33,515 bases of DNA from Sperchopsis tessellata. Its lineage: Eukaryota; Arthropoda; Insecta; Coleoptera; Hydrophilidae. Numbering within the stretch: the first letter of the stretch is position 1; each line of letters begins with the position of its first letter. Made by a program: the position numbers and the translations under genes. The stretch covers positions 1 through 33,515 of the forward strand of contig JAWQRN010000231.1 in assembly GCA_033557685.1 (NCBI GenBank), read 5' to 3'. Positions 23,283 to 33,515 of the stretch are shown here, one piece after another. The notes under the pieces are model-generated. The model ran no database searches. It saw nothing but the letters and a program-made list of their open reading frames with translations, and was not told the DNA's origin.

Positions 23283-24307
23283 TCACGATAGCAGTGTTGC
23301 AAATTCTGAAACAAAAAGCGAAATCACTAAAATAGATTTTATAACGGAAAAGGTCGTTTATTTATTTCTCTGCAAAAAAGCTTTTGTTAAGAAATTTTGT
23401 AAATAGGCTCAAACTTTGATAGATTAAATTCTAAATACTCGTCATTACGCTTACCTTCATAGTTAATTCTACCATCTTTATCAATATCTGCTAGTGTAAT
23501 AAGTTCTGTGAGTTGTTGCTCCGTTACAGCTTCACCTATAGTCTCCATTGCAGTCTTTAATTCATCTCTTGTGATGTAACCGTTGTTATCGAGATCAAAT
23601 ACCTGAAATGCTGCCATCAAGTCTTTTTGTATGTCATCCTCACCTATTTCATCTGGCCTCAAATTCTGTATTCTTTTAATCCATTGCATAAATTCCATTT
23701 CATCTATTAGCTCATTCCCTAAAAAATACATTAGACTGTACTAAATTTACATCAAGAAAAATAACCATGAATCATTGATAGTGAGAAAGTCTATTTAGAA
23801 ATACTCTCAAACAAGATAATCGTCCTTAAGATTGATACAGTAATAGAGATTGGTTAAACAAGAATGGATAAAATTTGTAATGTTGCAGGAATGTGAGTGA
23901 AATAAAAAATTAAAGACTTGGCAATAAAAGTGGACTGAATTTGTTTAATGTATGGGTAATAAATTCTGGTGACAGACACTAGTACTTGAAATAGAAGAAA
24001 ATGTGGCAGAAGCATAAGAAGTCACACAGGATAGATGTGTGCAGAAACACGCAAAGCTGGTCAATCATCAAGCGAGAGTGCATGGTGAGCATACATGTAT
24101 GTACATAAAAACTTGATTGCCCATTTATAACAAAGCTGTATATGATGTTTGTTTATTACGTACCTGAATGACTTGCACATTTGAGAAGATCTTCAAGCCA
24201 CTCATCGTCGAACTCTATACCCATCCGACATAGCATACTGTGGAGCTCTGATGTAGATACTTTGCCATCTTCATTTTTATCAAGTAGTACGAATGCTGTT
24301 TTTAGTT
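23283..24307 (-). CDS. E63-1: E63-1-like EF-hand calcium-binding protein, last three exons (5' partial)
   Basis: Exons in transcript order are 24307-24164, 23718-23455 and 23305-23283, with GT-AG borders and consistent phases; 143 residues are visible. Four EF-hands are seen. EF1 loop DKNEDGKVSTSE, EF3 loop DLDNNGYITRDE and EF4 loop DIDKDGRINYEE keep all Ca-ligand positions. EF2 (SHSGNELIDEME) lacks Asp at position 1 and is probably weak or silent. The order and the phrases ASHSGNELID, TRDELKTAMETIGE and DGRINYEEF match Drosophila E63-1, an ecdysone-inducible calmodulin-superfamily protein of salivary glands, from memory. The protein ends EEFATLLS. The first visible exon begins mid-codon, so an upstream exon with the N-terminus is needed. 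I could not find it in the 9 kb upstream. A generic calmodulin-like protein is the alternative. Confidence 0.85.
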
Positions 24308-24619
24308 CTAAGAACAAAAAATATTATTAATAATTTTAATGAATAGTCTCAAGAAATCTAATTGCTCACTGTCTAGCAAATAAATTTTTGTCTGTGATGC
24401 TTTTAGACCATCAGTCGGATTATTATAGAACTGCCAATATATTTCATAGCATCTGCGTAGCTTATTATGTAGTTTAAAAGTTATCGCTGTTAGTGCATTC
24501 TAACGAAAATTCAAATTTGTAGTGAAAGCCGATTCTTTTATCGACGATACTTCCTGTCCTCTAACTTAGAAGTGGTGTGAAAGTTATTGAGTGTATAGTA
24601 TAGAATGAAGCCATGTGAG

Positions 24620-25860
24620 AACAATGATAGAATCTTTGAAAAGATGAATATTTAAGACTGTAAAGAGATTACTGGCTGTGAAAGAACCCCAGCTGAAAAC
24701 GTTCAATTTAAAGGAGAGAGTTTCATCGTTGTCATGTGATCCAGAGTTTGATACTCTACAATAAAGGCGTGATGTAAGTCATGCAAGATTGGATTTTTTG
24801 AGAAACAAGGAGGAATATTGCATAACAGGAAAATCTTACTTAATCGTCGAGTCTCTCGGAAAATGGTTTTCTGCAAGCACATTTCATGAGAATATATATG
24901 CGTTTAGGAAATAGGTTACTTGATTTCCTAGAAAGTTTGCATGGTTTCCTCAAGAGGTGGAGTTGTGTCTACTAGAAAAGTATTGATGTTTGAAGATGAT
25001 GTTTGTCGAACTTTTCCCATAATCACGTATCCCAAAGTAGTTGGGATTGCAGACAGTCGCCATGAATTATGACGAGAGATAGTGAAGTAAGAAACTGAGA
25101 GTACAAATCACATGCTAGAAAATCGATTGGTGAATGGAATTTGTGCTTAAAATGATCTGATAGCGGGACCTAAGCTAAATCTAAAGTTTTGCGGGATAAA
25201 ACAATAGTCTCTGTTTCCACTAGGGTTAAAGAGTTATGCATTGTAGAAATGGAACAAGCGATCTTATACCTACTTCTGAATATAGCAGTTTGGCCTAAAC
25301 CAGTTATAGTGAATGGTATAGGAAGATGTCTAAGGCCAAGGTTATTAGTACAAATTTGTGTTATGCTAGAAGTGAAACAGAATTTATTATTCCTCTGATG
25401 GAGGCAAAAGGTCTTGGGAACCTGCAATGTTTATTATCACGGTTCCCAAAAGGACTTAGTGAGTACATGATGCCACATTTGTTATGACATTGGTTTGTGT
25501 TGGAGGGGGTGTTGAGTCAGAATTTGAAAGTTTTGAATTTTGTTCGAAATGAAATAACTTAATGCACTTTTTCTCACATTTACGACAGGTGAATTTAAAT
25601 ATACAATCCTTGGTAGAATGTCCAGAAAAAAAAATTGAAGCTCAGCTTTAAAGATTTTATTAAATTATATCAGTTATGAACAGCTATGGCCTTGCACTTA
25701 TCGCACGAATATATTTTGTGTGCTTGTTGGAATACGAGGCAAGTAGGAATTTTAGTTCTGGACGAAGCACTTGACTGCAGTAATATGTTGGAGTGCAGTA
25801 GCCTAGTTTTCAGTTTTAGTATGGATGAATAATTTCTAATTGTTGAATTTTTCAAGATTT
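24620..25860 (-). mobile_element. BEL/Pao LTR retrotransposon fragment (gag knuckle, protease, start of RT)
   Basis: The minus strand, high to low, reads a gag zinc-knuckle region (CLVFQQAHKIYSCDKCKAIA near 25745-25690). After a linker comes VLLGTVIINIAGSQDLLPPS (25455-25400), the lead-in to the aspartic protease. The protease segment has LGLRHLPIPFTITGLGQTA (25345-25290). The RT lead-in follows: LGYVIMGKVRQTSSSN (about 25040-24990), then NPILHDLHHAFIVEYQTLDH-like sequence (24800-24740). Frames are broken by several stops, and the catalytic protease motif (DSGS) is no longer readable. It is probably in the long first intron of the E63-1-like gene and in the same sense. Confidence 0.85.
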
Positions 25861-25916
25861 TACATTTTACATTTTTCTGAGGAATTCTGGAGATGTAAAA
25901 AAGTTAGCAGCTGTAA

Positions 25917-26528
25917 TTGAAAATTGAGAAGCCTAGTTTATCTGCTCATGTACGTCCTGATGATGCAGTAGCCCACTTTCACAAAACTCCTATAAGAAAT
26001 TCAATAAGAAGATGCGCTGTCGCACTTCCTTTCAACTCAAATCCCTCTGAGATACAAAATTCCACTGGCAGAGTTTTCAAGACATCCCTAAGGTTAGAGC
26101 CTAGTCTCTCAAAATTTCCAGCTGTCAACGCTACACGTTCGATATCTCCTGTCCTCGAGAGTCACCCACTATGGTGGCACGAACCCAGTTTGCCTACTAA
26201 AGGCCTTAATTCATGGCCAATTAAGCCATCCAAATCCTCCGCAGTGTTAGAGTCCAAATTAAAAGCACCTCAACTTTTCTGTCATAAGGAGAACCTTGAT
26301 ACCCTCCAACAGAAGGCCAAATGGATGACTAAGTGTTCGCGCAATATCTGTGCCGATGATATTGTTCTTCTCATAGCATCCTCTTCGTCACCTCTGAGTT
26401 GGAAGACTGGACAAGCAATTGACCTTCAGCTCGACCCTGATGAAATCGTCCGGGTAGTTAACGTTCGAACTTCCAAAGGTCTCTTCAAATGCCCAATTAC
26501 AAAGGTAGTTCCTTTACTTTCGCCCTAA
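25917..26528 (+). mobile_element. BEL/Pao fragment, opposite orientation: RNase H end fused to integrase C-terminus (DUF5641)
   Basis: A 203-residue open frame. Residues about 45-105 read SEIQNSTGRVFKTSLR and then HPLWWHEPSLPTKGLNSWPI, which match the end of the BEL RNase H region (N-R-V-x-E-I-Q ... L-W-W-x-G-P-x-W-L ... W-P). It then jumps to AKWMTKC...DIVLLI and EIVRVVNVRTSKGLFKCPIT, the DUF5641 integrase C-terminal domain. The integrase DDE core that should lie between is absent, so a large internal deletion is implied. It is the only long clean frame in this region, but its parts are transposon, not host. Confidence 0.85.
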
Positions 26529-27370
26529 GCCGACTCATTTGTTAATTTTTTATTTTAATTTTTCTTATATCTATTATTTTATTCCCGTTCGTATATATTC
26601 TCGTAAACGCTTTCAAAAAGGAATTATTTCTTTATCTTTTCTTTTTGAAGGTTCTATACTTCATCATGAGTTTTGTTATCACTTTTATGCCGTTCCATGG
26701 AAAAGCCATAGGCGAGGTCATGTTCAGTCATCTTCAGTGAAAAATACCCCTGATACTTCCAGTATTACATACGTCATCATCCTCACCTATGCCAAGCCAT
26801 TTGCTAGATCTTTAAATGGCGGCAATTTACCTTCCGGCTTGATTCAGTCTGTCGATCTCCCGCCTGAAGTCGAGTCTATCTCCAGCGTTTAGTAATCTGA
26901 ACAACTCTATAGTTTCATTGCAATGTTTTCTATACGACGACGAAAGTTAGACGCCATTGAAAGTCTTAACTTAACAGTCAACCATAGTTACGCCGATTGA
27001 GGTTATATGCCAGTCGACCACGTGGCTGTCTTAGTGACGTATATACTCAGCGTGACTTTTGTGCTTTGTTTCATGTACATGTTTTAATTACGTATCCTCT
27101 TCCCCTATATTATACATCCATATCCTATATGCCTATACTTTCATCGCATTCAGAGACGGAACCAGCCAGTAACAACCACAAGGTATCTATGAAAGTAGTA
27201 ATTTTATAGAACTATTGTACTGTTGCTAATACATATTTATTGCCCCTTTGTGATTTTTTTATATTAGATACATGTATTGTTAAATTTTATAAAAGACTAA
27301 CGAACTAGAAATACACATTCACTTCTCTAAACAATTTACGTCCGTTCTAAACGAGACGTTCAAAAGGTCC
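26529..27370 (+). other. Probable BEL/Pao 3' non-coding/LTR-like DNA
   Basis: Follows the DUF5641 stop. A shift to mixed composition with no coding match beyond 26892 is compatible with an untranslated region and an LTR, but no second LTR copy is present for comparison. Boundaries are not determined. Confidence 0.35.
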
Positions 27371-29519
27371 TTCGGAACAGTTTAAACTTTTAACTTTTCC
27401 AGCAGGAAACTATTCGATCTATTCGAATAACCAATTTCGGATTTGATTCAATAATACACACATCTCGATCCTATGGAGAACGTATTCACAACCAAATAGT
27501 AATTCTTAACTAAAGTATTTAGGAATACTTGAAGAGATGTGCATGTGGTTTGGCCTATCAGAGGTGAAAGATTTAAAACATTTTCCAGATAATTGTTTGC
27601 TATAAGTCGCTTATTGTCATATTTGTCAAGAAGTGCCTGCCAAAATATGCAATAATATTTCCTTATAATTAGAAATTGTTTATAATGGACATTGCCTTAC
27701 CAAAAAGAGCACCATACAGATAATGCAATTTAACTACACCAGGGAGAGAATTATTATGAACTAAAGATAAGAATATATCCTTAAAAGTTAGTCATTTTGT
27801 GAAATCGTCGCCACTGAATTTTGGTATTCCTATTTTCGAGAGTTTTAATTAGGTTTGAACTTCCTGAGTCCGAGAAATTTATAGGGAATCTTGCGCGAAA
27901 TCTGATTCAAGAACATCAAACTCCGCAACCCGACGCAAATTTAATAATATGCTGAATTATGTTCCACAAACTACCTTGTAATTCACTTGATATAAAGTAA
28001 TATCCAAATTTTCCTAGTTTACCGTGTCTAGTATATCTCGTGATCATAGAGTTAATTTTATTTTTTTGAATTTCAATATCTGATTTTAAATACCTTTTCT
28101 TATTTTGAGTTAAAGATATGGTTATGTGATATATTTATAGTAATAAATGAAAGCAAATTTTAAAGAATGTTTCTTTTCATTCAGTATTTTTCGCGACATA
28201 TGTGTTAGATATTTCGTAGGGAGTAGAGTCTGATGTTACTTAGGATCGGGTGTATTGTGCCTACCATATGACTCCATGCGGCTCTGACCACACCACACAC
28301 TTCGATACTGTTCATATATACTGGTACAAAAACAGTCAGTACGTGTATTTCGACCTGAAATTTAAAAAAAGCAAGAACAAGTTCGCAAGAACCCACCACT
28401 GCATAAATGTTAGTGTGGACTGATTCTATAAATTAAATCAATTACAATATCTGCACGGTAAGAGTTGACTTTTGTTTTTTATTTCATCAGATAGTTTTCC
28501 TTTCATTCCCTCATCAAATGAGAATTTTGTTTTGTTCTTCTTTACAACATACTATAAATTCAACACAACACGGATGAGTGAAAGAGAGACAGTTATTTGA
28601 CAAAAAGAAAGACAGAAACAAGGGGATGTTGTTCACGATCCGTGAAACTGTTACATTTACTAAAATTAACAGCGGGTTTTATTATTTGGCTTTAAGTAAT
28701 GCGATTACGCACTTTCGCAATCTTCCAAATTTCGAATCGGCTGATAAAATGTAATCGCCCATTAATAATAATAGATCTGGCAGTAAAATGAATAATTATT
28801 ATGCTTTATCCAAGGCAAATAATCGCGTATTCCAGTCCGTGGATGCCTTCCAGGGAACCGATAAAAATGTTTTATCGTTTCTAGAAAACGACATTTGCTT
28901 TTATCATGGGAATGGGAAGTTAAGCTTAGGATGATGGATAAAATTAATTAAATAATGTTCACTTTAAATTTTCCTTATTTACGATTTTGTCTAATTTTTT
29001 TACTTAGGTGGGGATTGGTGTAAATACACAGTCACTTAAGGAAAGTGTGGAAAGGAATATAAGTGTGTTATTAATTTTATGCTTACCTCAAGGTGCAGGG
29101 CTTCCTCGTTTCTTTATTTCTGAAATTTTTATGAATAGATTTTGGAGTAGGTTAGACAATGACTACGTGAAAGTGACCTATTTATTCTAAAAAGTTCATG
29201 CTATCACTTACTTAGGTTTAACAGAACGTAGTGTTGATAAGTAAGAAGTAGAAGAAAGAGAAAAACCGGTATGGCAAGGTGTATGGATTTGATAAATGCT
29301 AAAAAGGTTTGCCAGGATAAGGAAGAATGAATAAAACTTCTTGCTAATCTTACATACCCCGAATGGGATTATCACGGTATATGTAGGTAGGTTTAATTAT
29401 AGTTACAACAAATGATAATTTACCCGGGGTAAGATTATAAGAGACTGCGAATCGACGTTTAGGTTTATAAATTGAAATTTTGATACATTTGTTCTTCATA
29501 TATAAGGTTCAAAGGATCT
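27371..29519. other. Unassigned, probably intronic or intergenic DNA
   Basis: No supported coding frame. A GC-balanced, less repetitive patch at 28690-28920 contains no obvious transposon sequence and could be conserved non-coding DNA; that cannot be tested here. An imperfect inverted repeat lies at 29345-29361 / 29425-29437. Confidence 0.4.
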
Positions 29520-31490
29520 GTTTCTTATTATAACCAGGCGTTCACTGCTCCTGTGATGTAGAGTGCCCCAGCTATCTTTCCATCACTTAGGTGGTCTTCC
29601 CAGAGGGCGGTGCATTGTGAGTTTGAGAATAATGCGTGCGAGACTGTTGTCGTTAATTAGATTAACGTAGACTTACCAATATTGTCTTCTTTGCCGTCCT
29701 CCTCTAACCATTTCATTCATTCCGCATGTTCATTTTAATTCGTCGTTTCGGACCCTGTCCCTGATTGTTTTTCCTGCTATCACTCTTAATGTTTTAATTT
29801 CTGAGCTTCTCACCTTGATTTTAGTCCTGTTTGAGTCTGCACGTGTTTCGATTCCATAGGCCAAAAGCTGTCTCACGCATGTTTTATATACCCTGACCTT
29901 ACTTTCTGTACGCATATATTTATTTTTCCAAATAACGTCTCGAAAACGTCCAAATACGACTGCGGCTTTGTTGGGTTGGAGCTGCTTGAAATATATGTAT
30001 CTGCATCTGCATCAATGTACTGTTGAACTGCATAACTTGTTCGATTAGTTTACTGTTTGTTTCAAGTTTGCATCTTATGGGCTCCTTGGAGAATGTCATG
30101 CTCTTTGTTTTTTTTTCGGTTGAGATCGTCATGTTGTACTTCTGCGGTACTTGGTGTAAACGTTGTAGTAGTTCTTGCAAGTTGCCTTCTGTATCAGCTA
30201 GAAGCATTGCGTCGTCGGCGAAGCAAACCGCGGTGATGTATTTGGAGTCCAGTCCCAAGGAAACAACCTCCTCTATTATAAAGTTCAAAATGAATGAACT
30301 TAGGCTGTCCCCTTGTCTGATGGCGCCGAGTGTAGGCAGATTTATAGACGTTCGATGGTCTGCTCTAACTTTCGTTGAGTTTCCGGTGCGGTTTGTTTTT
30401 CATCCAGTATGTCTTTCAGTTTAACTTTATCAATGGCTTCGTAAGGTCGACGAAACAGACATATGCGGGTTTATTAAATTCGATGGCCTATTCTTTGGTT
30501 GTCTAATAATAAACATTGCGTTCGTTTTTTATCTGTCTCTTCTAAACCCTAGTTGTTAGTCTCTGTTTTCGATGCGCTCCTCCAATTTTGTCTTTATGAG
30601 GCTGGTAAAAAGTTTCATTGTTGAACATAATAGGGTTATGCCCCTGTAGTTATCTAGGCTGGTTTTATTGCCTTTTTTAAAAATAGGTAGGGTTTTACTT
30701 ATGTGCCAGTTATCGGGGATTGTTGATGATCTCAGAATTTTATCAAAAAACAATGTCAGCTCATAGGCTAATTGTTCCACACCATATTTTAATAGTTTTC
30801 CTATTTATTAGATGCTCAAATACGTGTGTGATTTCACTTGTTTCAAACATTTAAACCTCGTCCGCATACTGTTCTGAAATTTCTACTTCTTCTTCTATAC
30901 TATATAAGTCTCTAAAGTCTCTTCCCATTGCCTGAGTGGAATGGATTTTGTTTGAACATATTCGTTAATAGGTTTCTTCCTATCCTTTAACGCTCTTCAT
31001 ACCTTTCTTTGTGCGTCATAAAGATCATGGTCCATATCTGTCGTAAACATTTACCAGTATTCTGTTCTGATTTTCCTGATTTCTCTGTTGGCCTTATTCC
31101 TAGCTTCGACATAATGATTTAGTTCTTCCTGAGATTCTTATATTTTAAATACATTATTGTCTTCTCTTCTACCAGGTCCTTTATCTCTTTATTTAACCAT
31201 GGTTTTTGTTGTTTTGTATCGCCTGCCAACTGCGTCCACAGCTGCTTCCACTGTATATATTTTTAAGCTGTTCTAGGGGTTTGCCCCTTACAGTTTTTTA
31301 GTTAATCGGTACAGCTCCCTGGTACTCTCCATATCAAACAATTCCAGATTATATTTTTCCAGATATATTAATGTTTTTCTTGTTTTTGGCAGACTTCCTA
31401 TCACAATCTTGCTGAGAATAAGATTATGGTCTGTGCCCATGTTAGATGAAGTCAGTGCTCTTATATCAAGTATGTGGGTAGGGGGCATTG
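29520..31490 (-). mobile_element. Decayed LINE, second family: endonuclease end to C-terminus
   Basis: The minus strand, high to low, reads an APE-endonuclease end LTSSNMGTDHNLILSKI (near 31450-31400, with the D-H motif). RT follows: STIPDNWHISKTLPIFKKGN and YRGITLLCSTMKL at 30710-30625, then YITAVCFADDAMLLADTEGN (30245-30190), where the catalytic FADD is intact. A tail VYKTCVRQLLAYGIETRAD comes next, then AGKTIRDRVRNDELK (29900-29730). Degraded sequence to about 29530 still shows G-R-P-P-K. Stops and frame changes separate the pieces. It differs from the LINE at 64-2370 in RT and C-terminal motifs. Confidence 0.85.
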
Positions 31491-31736
31491 CTTAGTTAAT
31501 TATTATAAAACCAATCATTGATTTTTACTCTCTGGTGTTTTTTTTTTGTGAGGAAAGAACGTCTTGTTTATTCTTAATTCATTTCTAGCACATTGGCATT
31601 TTTCTTATAATGTTAGATATCCCTAACGCAAGATTTCTCCTCGCCACAATGGGATGGCGCTTGCTATATGAAATATTCATAGTAAGCTGTTTATATTTTA
31701 TAGGTGCCAGTTTTTATGAATGTTTGTGGTAGGGTC

Positions 31737-31796
31737 CAATTTATCTAGCCATACTGATGAGCAGTGGTGCTGCGAAATAGCTATATATGGCAATTG
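31737..31796 (+). ncRNA. Type I hammerhead self-cleaving ribozyme (candidate)
   Basis: All hammerhead elements appear in order. Stem I 5' strand is CCATA (31749-31753). The core is CTGATGA (31754-31760). Stem II is a perfect hairpin GCAG-TGGTG-CTGC (31761-31773). The second core box is GAAA (31774-31777). Stem III is minimal (AT/AT around a four-base loop, 31777-31784). The unpaired cleavage-site base is A31785, and the stem I 3' strand is TATGG (31786-31790). Stem I continues beyond an asymmetric internal loop with CAATT (31737-31741) pairing to AATTG (31792-31796); this is the kind of internal loop that contacts loop II in natural ribozymes. G10.1-C11.1 and A15.1-U16.1 are as expected. Predicted cut: between 31785 and 31786. 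Open-ended type I hammerheads with very short stem III are known from Penelope-like elements, retrozymes and related small repeats. Confidence 0.8.
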
Positions 31797-31959
31797 AAAC
31801 CACACTTATATGCAAAACTGATATTTTTCTACTTGTTAATTTTAAGCCAGTTGTGCCCACGACTAAGTGTACCATGCTAAGAAAAAATACTGCTATGACA
31901 TAAGTGCCAAATCAAATCTTAAACAGTTTAGATAACAGTAAACAATTTTAATTAGTTGT

Positions 31960-32235
31960 ATGTTAGCAGCTGGAATACTATTTTGGATCAAATCTTTAAT
32001 AACTGCAGATATCTTGATTCAGTCAAATGGTTTCTCGTAGTCTACGAAAGCACAAGATAGTGGCCGATTATACTCGTTACATCTAAATATCAATTCAGGC
32101 ACCGTGTGAATATAATCAAGAGTGCTAAATCTCTTACGAAAGTCTGCCTGTTCTTTCGGTTGGTAAAATTCGGATTGGTTTTTAAGGCGATTTGTAATTA
32201 TTTTGGTAAGAATCTAATAAGCCACAATGCAGAAC
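31960..32235 (-). mobile_element. RTE-like LINE reverse transcriptase fragment
   Basis: A single minus-strand frame reads ILTKIITNRLKNQSEFYQP, then EQADFRKRFSTLDYIHTV and LSCAFVDYEKPFD, the RT motif A region (F-V-D-Y-E-K-A-F-D) of RTE-type elements. A stop follows FD. This is distinct from the LINE at 29520-31490, whose RT differs. Confidence 0.75.
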
Positions 32236-32479
32236 TGATTGTATCATAAGTTTTCAGGTCTAATATATTTTATTTTTTAATGATTAAAATAATTGTTGCA
32301 TTTCTCCAAGACGCTTGTATCTCTTTTGTTTATATGCATGACGTATACAGTTTTACCAGAACTGGAGGGGTTATCGCAGAGGAGGGGAGTACTAATGCAC
32401 AAGTTGAAATGTATGACTCATTATTAGTATATATACCAAGTATTACTACAATAGCGTTATTATTGTTGCAGCTTGTCAC

Positions 32480-33345
32480 GATGAAAAGTGAAGAACCTCC
32501 AAGTACGGACAAAATTGAGTTTCGCGTCGTCATTAAATTTATAACAAAATAAGAAAAAACATCTCAAACCATTCTAGAAGAGATGTTAGCAGTTTACAGG
32601 GACTGTTACCCTGTTAAAACCATGGTTTACAAGTGGCATAGCCTTTTCAAGTTAGGAAAAAAGTCGAATTAAGACGACTCCCATCCAGGACGGCCTATTG
32701 AGACCATTTACTTAGAAATTGTTGAAAAAGTTGAAAAATTTGTAGTAGAAGATGCCCTATTGAAGAAGAAACAATTAGAAGAATTATATAGAGTATCACC
32801 AACAACTATTTTTAATATCTTCCATCACCATCTAGGGTTGTCAAAAGTCTGTGCAAAGTGGGTGCCAAGAATATTGACGCCGCTTCAACAATGACACCGC
32901 GATGAGTGTTCACGGCAGGTTTTGGCGCTCTGCGGAGACAAAAAAGATGACATTTTGAATCGAATTACCACTGGAGATGATACTTGGGTTCATCATTATG
33001 AGCCTGAATTAAAGCAGGAGTCTATGCAGTGTCATAAAAAGGGCACACCATCCTATAAGAAGTTCATGGTGTCGCAATCAGTTGAAAAAGTCATGACTAT
33101 TTTTGGCATACGGACAGTATCCTGCTGATTGATTTTAAAGACAAGAATGTCACTATAACTGGACTGTACTCTTCTGATTTGATGAAACGTCAGATTATTA
33201 TTTATTTCCAAAAATGAAAGAAAAGCTTCGAGGGAAGAAATTTAAGTACGATGAAGCAGTTAAAGCAGCAGTTGCAGATTATTTTGAGGACAAAGATACA
33301 AATTTTTTTCGAGGGTATAAAGAACTTACAGAATGATCTGAAAAG
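32480..33345 (+). mobile_element. Second mariner remnant with catalytic-core deletion
   Basis: Plus-strand pieces in order: IEFRVVIKFITK (32513-32549), MLAVYRDCYPVKTMVYKWH (near 32580-32640), HPGRPIET, then VSPTTIFNIFHHHLGLSK and AKWVPRILTP (32790-32880). The catalytic part has TTGDDTWVHHYEPELKQESM (32970-33030) with the first Asp, then ILLIDFKDKNVTITG (33119-33163). It continues directly into YSSDL and, one frame over, SDYYLFPKMKEKLRGKKF (33187-33250) with the third Asp. The roughly 60-80 residues with the second Asp (H-Q-D-N-A) are missing. A different mariner lineage from the copy at 4507. Inverted termini not identified. Confidence 0.8.
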
Positions 33346-33515
33346 GAAAACCTCCTGCCCATTCATTCCGCGAATTTATTGATCTCACCTGGTATCTTAT
33401 CCAAACACGTCAACCGTAATACCGTTTCCTTAGGTAACTTTTTGGATCGGACAACTTCTTATCTTAAGAGATCAAATTCAGAAAGTTAGAATTCATCAAT
33501 CCTGTGTAACCTTGT

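Noticed and set aside
25954..26440. CTGATGA boxes at about 25955 and 26429 (plus), and on minus near 2053 and 28486, as further hammerheads
   Set aside because: None is followed by a stem II hairpin and a GAAA box with closing stem I; the first three lie in transposon coding sequence.
25917..26528. 203-codon open frame as a possible host gene
   Set aside because: Its parts match the BEL/Pao RNase H end and DUF5641, so it is transposon-derived.
28205..28399. 64-codon minus-strand frame as the missing first exon of the E63-1-like gene
   Set aside because: No donor in the needed phase and no similarity to the N-terminus of the family.
1..33515. tRNA, rRNA, CRISPR or bacterial operon features
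   Set aside because: I found no tRNA box A/B pairs, rRNA sequence or regularly spaced direct repeats. The gene structure is eukaryotic.

Overview
The window is AT-rich eukaryotic DNA from an animal, most likely an insect with a repeat-rich genome. The reasons are short introns with GT-AG borders, three intron-containing genes with clear animal orthologues (one matches the insect gene E63-1), and many decayed insect-type transposons (mariner, BEL/Pao, several LINE families, Penelope-like, piggyBac-like). A beetle is possible, but the sequence does not settle the order.

Layout. 1-2370: a (TA)n tract, then a decayed LINE on the minus strand. 2390-2940: remnant of a Penelope-like element with a GIY-YIG endonuclease. 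2941-4506: unassigned. 4507-5694: a broken mariner with terminal inverted repeats and TA duplications. 6025-14987 (minus): the complete Integrator subunit 5 gene (IntS5), reconstructed as 13 coding exons totalling 2970 bp (989 codons plus stop). Its introns hold a minisatellite, LINE debris and a foldback element set in (TA)n. 15200-20030 (plus): a NIPA/spichthyin-type magnesium transporter gene (350 codons in three coding exons), divergent from IntS5 and probably sharing its promoter region. A LINE lies in its first coding intron. 21145-21774: a piggyBac-like MITE. 23283-24307 (minus): the last three exons of an E63-1-like EF-hand protein; its first exon is not recognisable in the window. Upstream, possibly inside its long intron, lie two oppositely oriented BEL/Pao fragments (24620-26530), a second LINE (29520-31490), an RTE-like fragment and a second mariner remnant (32480-33345).

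The most unusual element is a near-ideal type I hammerhead self-cleaving ribozyme at 31737-31796 (plus). It has an intact catalytic core, a perfect stem II, a minimal stem III and an extended stem I, and it sits between two LINE fragments in otherwise unassigned DNA.

The three host genes are functionally unrelated: snRNA processing/transcription attenuation, Mg2+ transport with endosomal trafficking, and calcium sensing. Only the IntS5/NIPA pair suggests shared regulation.
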